Of a stretch of 26,796 bases of DNA, positions 14,329 through 22,150 are shown piece after piece. Each line of letters begins with the position of its first letter. The first letter of the stretch is position 1. The notes under the pieces were generated by a model. That model did no database searches. It saw only the letters and a list, made by a program, of their open reading frames with translations, and had not been told where the DNA came from. Source of the DNA: an uncultured Lachnospiraceae bacterium (GTDB taxonomy: Bacteria > Bacillota > Clostridia > Lachnospirales > Lachnospiraceae); the NCBI GenBank assembly GCA_910578475.1, contig CAJTRK010000038.1, forward strand, positions 1 to 26,796, read 5' to 3'. The position numbers and the translations under genes are program-made.

Positions 14329-15732
14329 ATGTTTCAGAAAGCTCATTTTCTTTTTACCCTCCTGTGTTCCGGCACAACGATTGCAATTATTATTCTGATA
14401 TCGCTGCTTTATCTGCGGGTTTCCGAAAGCAGCCTTTCCGAAAATCAGTTCCGCTCTTTTCAGAACGATATCAGCACGATTACCGCCAGTCTGGAAGAAA
14501 CTTCTTCCATCTCCATACAATGGCTCGAGAAAATCGAAGCACAAAATGACTTTACCATCTATATCATCGACAACGGCACTCCTTTTCTTTATAATTCCTT
14601 GCGCAGCAAGAATGACTCATCCGGTCAATACCTGTTGGCCGAAAGTCTTGAGGCATACCGGACAGCGTTCCCGCCCGTACAGCCGGCCACCAATCACGAA
14701 GACAATAATCTGGTCATATACTCTATCCAATTAAATAACGATAGTTATGACAAGGTTTTTGTAACTACAACAGCAAGTTACGCCTATTTTGGCATCAACC
14801 ATGATGAATATCAGTTCCGTTCCCCTTCCACAGGAATCTCATACTACGCTTCCCTCATCGACATGGAAAGGGACTCTGCCCGGACGCAGATAGTCATTCT
14901 TTCCTCTTTAAAATCGCTGAACAGACAGATTTTCGCGCAGCGGCTCCGGTTCCTGCTCATCGACCTTGCTGCCGTAGCTTTACTCCTCGCATTTTCGTTC
15001 TTTTTCACGGGCAGGCTCCTGAAGCCTCTGCGCGAAAATCAGGAGGCGCAGCTGCAGTTCTTCGCGGCAGCTTCCCACGAACTGCGCACGCCGCTCTCCG
15101 TCATGCTTGCCAGCGCCGAATGCTGTGAAGAAGCCACCGCGGAAGAGCAGAAAAATTTTTTCAGGACAATTCGCAAAGAAGGGCGTCGGATGAACAACCT
15201 GCTCGGCGATATGCTGACGCTCGCCCATTCCGGCACAAATCGTTTTCCTGTTGAAAAGGCTCCCGCTCAATTAGATACGCTTTGCCTCAACGCCTATGAA
15301 GCGTTTGAATCTCTGTGCCGCGGCAAAAGTCTGTCGTTATCGCTTGAATTGCCAGATGACATACCGCCGCGCTGCCTCTGCGACAGGGAGCGTATTGCCC
15401 AGACAATTTCCGTTCTGCTTCATAACGCCGTCAGCTATACCCCGGAAGGCGGAAAAATCACGCTGAAACTGGAATACCGCAAAGTCCCTTTCCGCCGTTT
15501 TAATAACGAATGTTTTTTAATTTCCGTCGCCGATACCGGAACCGGTATTTCCGCCGCCGATAAAAAACACATTTTCGAACGCTTTTACCGGGTAGAAAAA
15601 GCCCGGAGCGCAAAAGAGCACTTCGGGCTTGGGTTATCAATCGCTTATGAAATTGTCAGCGCACATCATGGTAAAATTACCGTCGAAGACAATCCCGGCG
15701 GCGGGAGTATCTTCACTATCATTCTGCCATAG
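14329..15732 (+). CDS. Membrane sensor histidine kinase
   Basis: A 467-residue kinase with helix 1 at about 7-29, an extracytoplasmic region (about 30-205) and helix 2 at about 209-228. There is almost no HAMP linker before the HisKA domain, with His250 in ASHELRTPLS. The ATPase domain shows the N box HNAVSYTPEGG, G1 box DTGTGIS, F box IFERFYR and G2 box GLGLSIAYEIV. It should phosphorylate the regulator encoded just upstream. The outer region is not a recognised ligand domain. The last 14 bp overlap the end of the convergent CPBP gene, and no terminator hairpin is visible between them. Confidence 0.93.
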   Translation: MFQKAHFLFTLLCSGTTIAIIILISLLYLRVSESSLSENQFRSFQNDISTITASLEETSSISIQWLEKIEAQNDFTIYIIDNGTPFLYNSLRSKNDSSGQYLLAESLEAYRTAFPPVQPATNHEDNNLVIYSIQLNNDSYDKVFVTTTASYAYFGINHDEYQFRSPSTGISYYASLIDMERDSARTQIVILSSLKSLNRQIFAQRLRFLLIDLAAVALLLAFSFFFTGRLLKPLRENQEAQLQFFAAASHELRTPLSVMLASAECCEEATAEEQKNFFRTIRKEGRRMNNLLGDMLTLAHSGTNRFPVEKAPAQLDTLCLNAYEAFESLCRGKSLSLSLELPDDIPPRCLCDRERIAQTISVLLHNAVSYTPEGGKITLKLEYRKVPFRRFNNECFLISVADTGTGISAADKKHIFERFYRVEKARSAKEHFGLGLSIAYEIVSAHHGKITVEDNPGGGSIFTIILP

Positions 15733-16768
15733 ATTTCTGCTCTTCCTTTTTCTCCCGAAATTCTTTCGATAACAGGAAGAACCCGAATAACACGCCGTTT
15801 AAAAGCAATGCTTCCGGAACCATCGCCCAGGTCACCTGTTGGTTCTCCAACACATCCATCGAGTAATTGTTGGCTACCACCGGCGCCAGATTATTGTTCA
15901 GAAAATGCAGGATAACGGGAACCCAGATATTGTCGGTTTTCAAATAAGCCCAGGCAAAAAATATCCCAAGAGAAACACATGTTATTATTTGTGTTACAGT
16001 CATCGGAAGTCCCATGTCAGGTGTCGTATAATAGAAAAAGTCAAGAAAAATATGCCATACTCCCCAAGCCACGCCAAGAATCAGAACGCCGGTCCGCATA
16101 CCAAATCGTTTCTGCAAAATTGGCTGTAAGTAATAACGCCACCCATATTCTTCTCCAAAGAACGGTGCAAAAACAAGAAAAAAGTTAATCGGCAGGCTAA
16201 TGATATAAGGCACTGTTACCGGACTTAACAAAATATCCGACAACAGACTCATCTGGCCGCTTACCGCATAGGCAATGACCAACCGGCCAAAATAAAGCAC
16301 AAAGAAAAGAAGAATACACAAAAAAGAGGTTTTCCAATGCTTCCAGCCGAGCCCGTAAGCAGCTCTTCGATTTTTTCCCGCTATCAGAAAAGTAATCCAG
16401 CAGAGAATGCTTCCGCCGATAACCACATACTGGGAAAGAACCGCCCACATAGAAATCTCCATCTCATTCAGCATCATTATCTGCCCCGGCATCGCGACAG
16501 ACAATACCGAAACCGATATCATCAACAGCGTTATGAGCAGAAAACACAGATAAAACCATCTCGGAAGCAGACTATCCTCCCGGTTCGTCAGCAAATAAGC
16601 CAACATTACGCCCGCCGCCGGATAAAACATCTGCGCGTTTGGAAATGCGCTCATCTCCGCCGATATCGTGCTTCCATACCAGGTCAGAATCCCCATCAGA
16701 AAAGTCACACCGTAAGCTACGAGCAGAAAAATAATAAGCTGTTTCTTTGTTTTGTTCGTTTCTGTCAT
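15719..16768 (-). CDS. CPBP family intramembrane metalloprotease
   Basis: A 349-residue protein with about eight or nine hydrophobic helices. The C-terminal half carries the CPBP (CAAX protease and bacteriocin-processing) motifs in order: EEYGWR (the EE-x3-R box), GVWHIFLDF (second motif histidine), and LHFLNNN (third motif). These residues bind zinc within the membrane. In Firmicutes such enzymes process or confer immunity to peptides, and some cleave prenylated or signalling peptides; the substrate here is unknown. It lies downstream of the AgrC/AgrA-like pair but 157 bp away and has its own promoter with an upstream LytTR-like site, so it may be a target of that system. Confidence 0.88.
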   Translation of the reverse strand: MTETNKTKKQLIIFLLVAYGVTFLMGILTWYGSTISAEMSAFPNAQMFYPAAGVMLAYLLTNREDSLLPRWFYLCFLLITLLMISVSVLSVAMPGQIMMLNEMEISMWAVLSQYVVIGGSILCWITFLIAGKNRRAAYGLGWKHWKTSFLCILLFFVLYFGRLVIAYAVSGQMSLLSDILLSPVTVPYIISLPINFFLVFAPFFGEEYGWRYYLQPILQKRFGMRTGVLILGVAWGVWHIFLDFFYYTTPDMGLPMTVTQIITCVSLGIFFAWAYLKTDNIWVPVILHFLNNNLAPVVANNYSMDVLENQQVTWAMVPEALLLNGVLFGFFLLSKEFREKKEEQKSMAE

Positions 16769-16831
16769 GATAAAATCCGCCTTTCGTTTATTCCAGCCTC
16801 CATGTAACCAGTTTATCCGGAAGCTCTCTAT

Positions 16832-16860
16832 ATACTATATCACATTCCGCCTTTTGTCAG
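16832..16860 (-). promoter_or_regulatory. Promoter of the CPBP protease gene
   Basis: CTGACA (16855-16860) and TAGTAT (16832-16837) on the minus strand, spaced by 17 bp, about 65 bp before the start codon. Confidence 0.5.
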
Positions 16861-16872
16861 TATAAGAACTGC

Positions 16873-16901
16873 CCAGACGGTCATTTTACTGCCTGAACGG
16901 A
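16873..16901 (-). promoter_or_regulatory. Putative LytTR (AgrA-type) binding site upstream of the CPBP promoter
   Basis: Two 9-bp direct repeats on the minus strand, TCCGTTCAG (16893-16901) and ACCGTCTGG (16873-16881), are separated by 11 bp. The first fits the published LytTR consensus [TA][AC][CA]GTTN[AG][TG] at all positions and the second at 8 of 9. The wider repeat CCGT-N5-GCAGT also recurs at a 20-bp period. The near copy ends 12 bp upstream of the -35 box. Confidence 0.6.
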
Positions 16902-16924
16902 AACGTCATCAGAAATTGTTATCC

Positions 16925-17698
16925 TCACATGTTTTCCTCACGAGCGCTTCCGGCATTTTCCAGGTATCCAAAACCTTCGAGGCGCGTTCGCATTGTTCTG
17001 GAAAAAGGAATCCTCTCCCCATTTTTTAACAGTATTTCTCTGGTCTTCCGTTCAAGCCCCGCAATCTGGCAATCCCTTACCAGATAAGCTCTGTGCACCC
17101 TGATAAAATGCGGTTCAAGACGTTCTTCCAGCTCCCGCATGCTGCCGATAAAATCAAGCCGCTCCCGCATGGCATGGACTTCAATCCTGTGCGTACGTCC
17201 GGAAGTCGCAAAGTACAAAATTTCTTCCAGCGGAATATGTCGAATCACATCCAGCGTTTTTACCGTAAAATATTCCCGCTGACCGCCCTGTTCCCTGCCT
17301 ACCCGCTCCGCAATCACGGCAAGACATCTGGAAAGTCCCGCATACATCTGCTCCGGCTCCTGTTTACAAATATAATCAAGGGCCTCCAGATGATAGCGAA
17401 AAGTCTCAAATGCCAGTTCCTGAAAAGCCGTTACATAAATAAGAAACCCTCTCGCATCTCTTTTCCGAATTTCCTCCCCAAGAAGAAAGCCGTTCATAGA
17501 GGCTCCTTTCAGTTCTACATCCAGAAAATAAATGCCCTGCTGCTGCCCATACGCCAGACAGTCTAAAAGCTCTTCCGGATTGCCGGTGCAAAGCACAATC
17601 TCCATGTCAAATCCTTCGATTAAAATCTGTTTTTCCAGCCAACGCCGCTCTGCATCCCGGATTCTCTCATCATCCTCACATATATAAATCGGCAGCAT
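16925..17698 (-). CDS. AgrA-like response regulator (receiver plus LytTR)
   Basis: A 257-residue regulator. The receiver domain starts MLPIYICEDDERIRD with acidic residues Glu8, Asp9 and Asp10. The phospho-acceptor is Asp60 in IYFLDVEL, and the Lys in YICKQEPEQM closes the domain. The LytTR DNA-binding domain spans about 140-245: EYFTVKTLDVIRHIPLEEILYF, then FIRVHRAYLVR, then RIPFSRTMRTRL. The order matches AgrA/VirR-type regulators. GGGAGG lies 5 nt before the ATG, and the gene begins 12 bp after the kinase stop. The likely target in this window is the CPBP protease gene just downstream. Confidence 0.92.
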   Translation of the reverse strand: MLPIYICEDDERIRDAERRWLEKQILIEGFDMEIVLCTGNPEELLDCLAYGQQQGIYFLDVELKGASMNGFLLGEEIRKRDARGFLIYVTAFQELAFETFRYHLEALDYICKQEPEQMYAGLSRCLAVIAERVGREQGGQREYFTVKTLDVIRHIPLEEILYFATSGRTHRIEVHAMRERLDFIGSMRELEERLEPHFIRVHRAYLVRDCQIAGLERKTREILLKNGERIPFSRTMRTRLEGFGYLENAGSAREENM

Positions 17699-17710
17699 AG
17701 ATGCCTCCCG

Positions 17711-19087
17711 TCATGACTCTTTTATTTTTATCTCCTGCACGAAACAGCCGTCCTGCATGGCTGTAAAAGAGAATACAAAATCGTATTTATCCAGTATTTC
17801 CCGGTAACTTTCCAGCCCGGTTCCCCGGCCGTCCCCTTTTGTTGTATAACCCGGCTTTCCCAGATGCTGAAAATCCACCGTTCCGTACAACGTATTCTGT
17901 ACCCGGAAAGTGGTGCAGCCGTTCTGGCTGCTTATCACCAGATAAATTCGTCCGTCCGGTTTTCCCCGCACCTCATCCATCGCATTATCCAGTAAAATGC
18001 CCAGACATCTGCAAAGGTCGATGCTCCGCATACGAGTGCTCTCAAACGGACATAACACTTCCAGAACGCAGGCAATTTCCTCCTGCTGCATTTCGATAAT
18101 TTTCTCCAGCAAAAGGCTTTTTACTTCCATCACTTGAATGTTTCCGAGCTGATTCATCAGCTTTATCTGGTCTCCCGCCTGCCTGTCAAAAGCGCCCGTC
18201 ACCTCCTGAATATAAGCCTGCACGGCATCCAGGTCACCTTCTTTTGCCTGCAGATACATCCCCGCCATCATATTCTGAAAATCATGGCGGAATTTCCGCA
18301 GCTCGGACTGTATCTTTTCCATTTTTTCAATATAAATCATCTGCTGCCGCATACTGGCCTGCTGCGCTATAATATACTGTTTCTGCTGCCAGTCCCGTCC
18401 AACATATATGAAAATAATATGAATCACAAGAAGCATCAGAAGCGGAAGAAGTAAAAACGTTACTTCCGGCCGTCCTCCGCCGACTCCCATTTCGAATACA
18501 TAAAAAATTACCGGATAAACCGCCAGCAGAAAAATAATTGCTTTGTGTATCTCCTCCTGTTCCAGCCATTTCCTGTAAATCCTTCCTACACCGCTTTTGT
18601 CGATTACCAGCCCGCAGAACATAAGGCAGGCAGGTCCGACCACCAGCATCCAGAACAAATAACTCCGGCGTTCTTCTGCAATCGCCAGGTTATATTGATT
18701 TTTACCGAAGAAGTACAGATACAGTTCCGCCAGAAACTGTCCATAGGTATACATGGTTTCGACCATCAGAGCGCCAAGCCAGCTGTCCCGGAAAGATATC
18801 CGATACAGGAACCACAGAAACAACGCTTCACAGGCCAACATAAAATATAACCAGGCCACAGCGCCCAGGCGGCCATACTTCCCGCTCCAAATACCTGTCC
18901 GGAAACAGACCGTTCCCAGAAAAGAAAGCAAAATTACCATGCCTGTTCCCATCAGCACACACAATACCGCATGCTTCATTCCACGACGCGGAATGCGGCC
19001 AAACAAAATGGCGGACATCCAGAGCAGAAAAATAAAATTCGTCATCATCTCCCACATATTGGCGATGGTAATCTGAAAAAAACTCAT
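17711..19087 (-). CDS. AgrC-like GHKL sensor histidine kinase
   Basis: A 458-residue kinase with about six or seven N-terminal membrane helices (to about residue 228), a short coiled region, then a GHKL-type kinase core. The phospho-acceptor motif is FRHDFQNM with His268. The N box is ILLDNAMDE and the glycine box TTKGDGRGTGL. Architecture matches AgrC-family peptide receptors. No AgrB-type processing protease or AgrD-like prepeptide lies next to it. The neighbouring regulator is its expected partner. Confidence 0.88.
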   Translation of the reverse strand: MSFFQITIANMWEMMTNFIFLLWMSAILFGRIPRRGMKHAVLCVLMGTGMVILLSFLGTVCFRTGIWSGKYGRLGAVAWLYFMLACEALFLWFLYRISFRDSWLGALMVETMYTYGQFLAELYLYFFGKNQYNLAIAEERRSYLFWMLVVGPACLMFCGLVIDKSGVGRIYRKWLEQEEIHKAIIFLLAVYPVIFYVFEMGVGGGRPEVTFLLLPLLMLLVIHIIFIYVGRDWQQKQYIIAQQASMRQQMIYIEKMEKIQSELRKFRHDFQNMMAGMYLQAKEGDLDAVQAYIQEVTGAFDRQAGDQIKLMNQLGNIQVMEVKSLLLEKIIEMQQEEIACVLEVLCPFESTRMRSIDLCRCLGILLDNAMDEVRGKPDGRIYLVISSQNGCTTFRVQNTLYGTVDFQHLGKPGYTTKGDGRGTGLESYREILDKYDFVFSFTAMQDGCFVQEIKIKES

Positions 19088-19125
19088 TGAGCCTCCCGTG
19101 ATATCTGTTTACTTTTTCCTATTTT

Positions 19126-19155
19126 ATTATACAAATTCCGCATATTGTAATGCAA
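19126..19155 (-). promoter_or_regulatory. Promoter of the AgrC/AgrA-like operon with an overlapping dyad
   Basis: A consensus -10 TATAAT (19126-19131) and a weak -35 TTGCAT (19150-19155) with an 18-bp spacer on the minus strand. A 7-bp inverted repeat, CATATTG-N5-CAATATG (19141-19159), covers the -35 box and could bind a regulator. Confidence 0.5.
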
Positions 19156-19159
19156 TATG

Positions 19160-19193
19160 AAAAATCCACAGAACAAGGCTTCTGTTCTGTGGA
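19160..19193 (-). terminator. Intrinsic terminator of the sigma-factor operon
   Basis: A 10-bp perfect stem (19165-19174 with 19184-19193) with a 9-nt loop and five T residues after it on the minus strand, 18 bp beyond the zinc-ribbon protein stop. Confidence 0.85.
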
Positions 19194-19210
19194 AAATTTT
19201 CTTTTGCAAA

Positions 19211-20050
19211 TTATTGAATGTAAATTTCTGAAACAGTATTCTCCACACCATTGATTTGCAATCTGACATGAATTTTTCCATTCTCAAATTCATTCAAAGG
19301 ATATTCCAACGGTTCGGAAAGATTTGTAACATCAACAGATTTGAATACATCTCCCTGCACCAGCCACAAGACAAGCGTTGCTCCATCCGGAACCGTGCCG
19401 CAGGAAATATCCGCGTAAAGCAGCTGCGCGTCTGCGTCCGCAATCGTCATACTCTGCTCTTTGACAAATCCTTCACTGGCGCGTCTGAAATCCAGCTTCC
19501 AGACATCATCTTGATAAGTGCTGTATTTCATGCTGATTGTGCCTAAATTCCATACTCTTTCATTCGAAATAACATTTGTATTAATACCATTTCCGGTGGC
19601 GGCGCTGACGATAAAACCTGTCAGACATACCAGCATAAATACCATGCTCACTATACCGCCAATCATAAATTTTAAGTGATGCGTTCCCCGTTTTACCATA
19701 ATACAATTATCCTCCTCTTCGACAGGTGTTCCACATTCCTCACAATATTTTGCCTTCACTGAAATTCGTTGTCCGCAGGCCGGACATATTGTTTTGATTT
19801 CTGAACGGCGTAAAAAGTAAATCAGCAATCCGATAAAGGGTGACACCGCAAAAACTATAGCCGCCCACAGTACCGGGTCATCTCCCCTCCTTTTACAATC
19901 CTGATATACCCATGCCGCACAAAAAGATGAAGTACACAGCGCAAACAGGATAACGCCCAGAAGCAGAACGATAAACAGCATGGAAAGCCCGCTGAAACCG
20001 TCGCTTTTCCAAAAATACAGACCAAACCGTAAAAAAATGAAAAGATTCAT
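19211..20050 (-). CDS. Zinc-ribbon membrane protein of the ECF sigma operon
   Basis: A 279-residue protein. Two helices at about 22-46 and 60-80 flank the motif WVYQDCKRRGDDPVLWAAIV, common in small Firmicutes membrane proteins. They are followed by a zinc ribbon with CPAC-G and C-EEC-G pairs (about 89-107), one more helix (about 126-150), and a C-terminal part of about 125 residues that is mostly beta and probably extracytoplasmic. The domain order suggests that a cytosolic zinc ribbon is tied to an outside sensor or effector. It overlaps the preceding gene by ATGA, so expression is coupled to the sigma factor. Function is not known. Confidence 0.7.
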   Translation of the reverse strand: MNLFIFLRFGLYFWKSDGFSGLSMLFIVLLLGVILFALCTSSFCAAWVYQDCKRRGDDPVLWAAIVFAVSPFIGLLIYFLRRSEIKTICPACGQRISVKAKYCEECGTPVEEEDNCIMVKRGTHHLKFMIGGIVSMVFMLVCLTGFIVSAATGNGINTNVISNERVWNLGTISMKYSTYQDDVWKLDFRRASEGFVKEQSMTIADADAQLLYADISCGTVPDGATLVLWLVQGDVFKSVDVTNLSEPLEYPLNEFENGKIHVRLQINGVENTVSEIYIQ

Positions 20051-20424
20051 GCCAACACACCCCTTTTCTCAATGCGGATTATAATTTCCTCTTTTATATT
20101 TGCTCTTTTTACGCCCACTATGGTAAGCAGTATACCGGCCATGCCGGCATAAAAGCAGATGCCCGCGGCAAAGTAAGATAAATAAATATTTTCAATCATT
20201 ATCAGCGCCAAAAGAGCCAACAAAGAAAAAGTTATCAGATTCAAAATCATCGGCAAATACCAAAGTGATAATTTATGCACGGCCGGCTGTTTTTGCAAAA
20301 CGACTTCTTGCTGATACAGGGCCGCTTTCAGTTTATGATTCAGTTCCGGGGCCGGAATATCAGTCATTTTCATAGAAGCATATATAATTTCTTCCATTTC
20401 CATATCAGAATGATTCTCTCTCAT
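20047..20424 (-). CDS. Probable membrane anti-sigma factor
   Basis: A 125-residue protein with a soluble N-terminus of about 50 residues (containing PAPELNHKLKAAL) followed by two hydrophobic helices (about 54-76 and 82-102) and a basic tail. It overlaps the ECF sigma gene by 20 bp upstream and the zinc-ribbon gene by 4 bp downstream. The layout matches sigma/anti-sigma pairs in which the N-terminal region holds the sigma factor. No zinc-binding ZAS motif is visible, so the role is inferred from position and topology. Confidence 0.6.
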   Translation of the reverse strand: MRENHSDMEMEEIIYASMKMTDIPAPELNHKLKAALYQQEVVLQKQPAVHKLSLWYLPMILNLITFSLLALLALIMIENIYLSYFAAGICFYAGMAGILLTIVGVKRANIKEEIIIRIEKRGVLA

Positions 20425-20941
20425 AACCAGTATCCTCCAATCTTTTTTTAATCAGTCTTCTTCCCTTGAACAATCGGCTTTTCACAGTGCCCGGCGGTTT
20501 CCTGATAATAGCCGCTATCTGCTCTATGGAACAATCCGAAAGGTAAAATAATATCAATGGCGTCTGAAATTTTTCCGGCAGCATCTGAATGATTTGACGT
20601 ACTTCTGTAACCAATTCTTTTTGAAGATAATCTTCTTCAATGCTTTCTTCGGAATGTAGTACCGTTTCCATTTCCTCATCAAAATTGCTGCATGGGGCAA
20701 TCGTATTCCGGCGCGCCTGTTTTCTTCTGCCGCTTTTCCATAGATTATGCGCCAGAGAGAAAAACAACGCTTTCGGATTTTTCTCCCAGTCAAGCGTCCA
20801 TTCTGTTTCTAACGCTTTCAGGAAAGTCTGTTGATATAAATCCTCGGCATCCGCCTTTTCCAAACAGAGTTTCAGGCAAAATCTATATATATCTGTACCG
20901 AAATCATCAATACATTTTTCTATTTCTGCTGCATTCACCAT
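20405..20941 (-). CDS. ECF-type RNA polymerase sigma factor
   Basis: A 178-residue sigma-70 protein with only regions 2 and 4. Region 2 (about 8-80) includes DIYRFCLKLCLEKADAEDLYQQTFLKAL and FFSLAHNLW. Region 4 (about 115-170) includes LPEKFQTPLILFYLSDCSIEQIAAIIRKPPGTVKSRLFKGR, the helix-turn-helix that reads the -35 element. AGGAGGTG precedes the ATG. It heads a three-gene overlapping operon and probably transcribes it from the site at 20968-20995. Confidence 0.93.
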   Translation of the reverse strand: MVNAAEIEKCIDDFGTDIYRFCLKLCLEKADAEDLYQQTFLKALETEWTLDWEKNPKALFFSLAHNLWKSGRRKQARRNTIAPCSNFDEEMETVLHSEESIEEDYLQKELVTEVRQIIQMLPEKFQTPLILFYLSDCSIEQIAAIIRKPPGTVKSRLFKGRRLIKKRLEDTGYERESF

Positions 20942-20967
20942 TTCACCTCCTCTGCCTGTTCACCCTA

Positions 20968-20995
20968 TATTCGCCATGACTTTGCAGGCGGTTCA
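20968..20995 (-). promoter_or_regulatory. Candidate ECF-sigma autoregulated promoter
   Basis: TGAACC (20990-20995) and CGAATA (20968-20973) on the minus strand, spaced by 16 bp, resemble the TGAAAC-N16-CGTx pattern of Firmicutes ECF promoters. The start would lie about 10 nt before the ribosome binding site of the sigma gene. Confidence 0.4.
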
Positions 20996-21026
20996 TTTTT
21001 TCTGAGGTTTTATTTTCCTGTCATAT

Positions 21027-21075
21027 AAAAAATCGTCGCTCGGCAGCGACGATTCAGAGAATGCTCCGCATTCTC
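21027..21075 (-). terminator. Terminator of the Rpn-like nuclease gene, with a second hairpin
   Basis: A 10-bp perfect stem (21031-21040 with 21045-21054, loop CGGC) is followed by a T run on the minus strand. Immediately before it in the transcript is an 8-bp hairpin (21057-21064 with 21068-21075, triloop). Another small hairpin (CTGCAA/TTGCAG, 21128-21142) lies nearer the gene. Confidence 0.85.
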
Positions 21076-21193
21076 CTTGAATGGTTTACACTGTCGCAAT
21101 TTCCTATAGATTAAAAAAGCGCCCGAACTGCAATTTTTGCAGCTAAGACACTCTTTTATAAAAAACAATATTGCATATCAGCAATGTCGTAAC

Positions 21194-22078
21194 TTATATC
21201 GTCTGCTTTCCAAATCTAAAAAGATATTCCTGTGCCGCCTGAAGAGAAATATCCAGCTTATTTTGCAGCCTCGCCAAAATATCGCTCTCAGAAAGCCCAA
21301 ATTCGAATCCGGTTTCGATGATTTCTTCTGCCCGGCCCTCTATTTTACCTTTCTCCATGCCTTTTCGCATGCCTTTTTCCATACCTTTTTCTATATTCTC
21401 CTGGTCCCGCATCAACAATGTCATATATTCATGCCTCCATTCCCTGTTTTTCCTTGCCTCTCTGACTGCTTCATCCAGCCGTTTTACAAAGTCATCCTCC
21501 GACTCTTTTCCGGCCACATAATCAAGAAATGCTTTTAACTCTTTGCTGACATCATCCTGGCTGCCAGCCGCATTTAGAAATAATTTTACCGTTCCATCTT
21601 CCAGCGGAAGGCTGTTATCTTCTTCACAGATATTTTTGAAGGTATAGACATGCCTTCCTTTCTCAAAAAGGTCGAATGAACAGATAAAAATGATATAGCT
21701 CGGTTTTAATTCCTTATAATGCTGCCCCTTATCTATCATCTGCAAATCTATCATACTCTGATAATACCGGCTGCGTTTCGGCAGTTCCATTGTGTCCGCC
21801 ACCTGCATTTCGATGTCATAGACCGTTCCCTTGCCATCCCGCACATACACGTCAAGCCGGACGCTTTTGGCATCCACATCCGTTTTGATGCTTTTTTGCG
21901 CCTCAGGATATTCGACATGGTCTATTTCCAACTCCGGCAGGATTCTTTGCAGTAACTCTTTACAAAGTTCTGCGTCCTGCATGACTTTTCCAAACATAAA
22001 GTCATTGGATATTCCTAAAGTTTCCCATATTGGTGCAAATGCTGTCTGATTTTCTATTTTTTCGGTTAAAATTTTCAG
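21194..22078 (-). CDS. Rpn/PD-(D/E)XK family nuclease, non-ATG start likely
   Basis: The first ATG (21997) gives 267 residues. The frame is open upstream, and the extra residues include ETLGISNDF directly before MFGKVM, which matches the conserved N-terminal ND-F-x-F-x-K-V motif of this family. I therefore place the start at CTG 22078, 11 nt after AAAGGA. The nuclease core reads KSVRLDVYVRD, then VYDIEMQ (the D..E-x-Q box), then RSRYYQSMID. The C-terminus has the usual GMEKGMRKGMEKGKIEGRAEE run and a helical tail. Related Rpn proteins cut DNA and promote recombination or act against phage. The gene stands alone between its own promoter and terminator. Confidence 0.8.
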   Translation of the reverse strand: MKILTEKIENQTAFAPIWETLGISNDFMFGKVMQDAELCKELLQRILPELEIDHVEYPEAQKSIKTDVDAKSVRLDVYVRDGKGTVYDIEMQVADTMELPKRSRYYQSMIDLQMIDKGQHYKELKPSYIIFICSFDLFEKGRHVYTFKNICEEDNSLPLEDGTVKLFLNAAGSQDDVSKELKAFLDYVAGKESEDDFVKRLDEAVREARKNREWRHEYMTLLMRDQENIEKGMEKGMRKGMEKGKIEGRAEEIIETGFEFGLSESDILARLQNKLDISLQAAQEYLFRFGKQTI

Positions 22079-22109
22079 TTTTCAGTCTTTCCTTTCTATT
22101 TCTAATTAT

Positions 22110-22138
22110 ATTATACAAAGCCTATTTCTAAAATACAA
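22110..22138 (-). promoter_or_regulatory. Promoter of the Rpn-like nuclease gene
   Basis: TTGTAT (22133-22138) and TATAAT (22110-22115) on the minus strand with a 17-bp spacer, directly after the proS stop and about 15 bp upstream of the ribosome binding site. Confidence 0.6.
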
Positions 22139-22150
22139 TCAATTATAGAA

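Noticed and set aside
16769..16924. Possible AgrD-like peptide gene between the AgrA-like and CPBP genes
   Set aside because: No short frame with a ribosome site, amphipathic leader and Cys/Ser core could be found on either strand.
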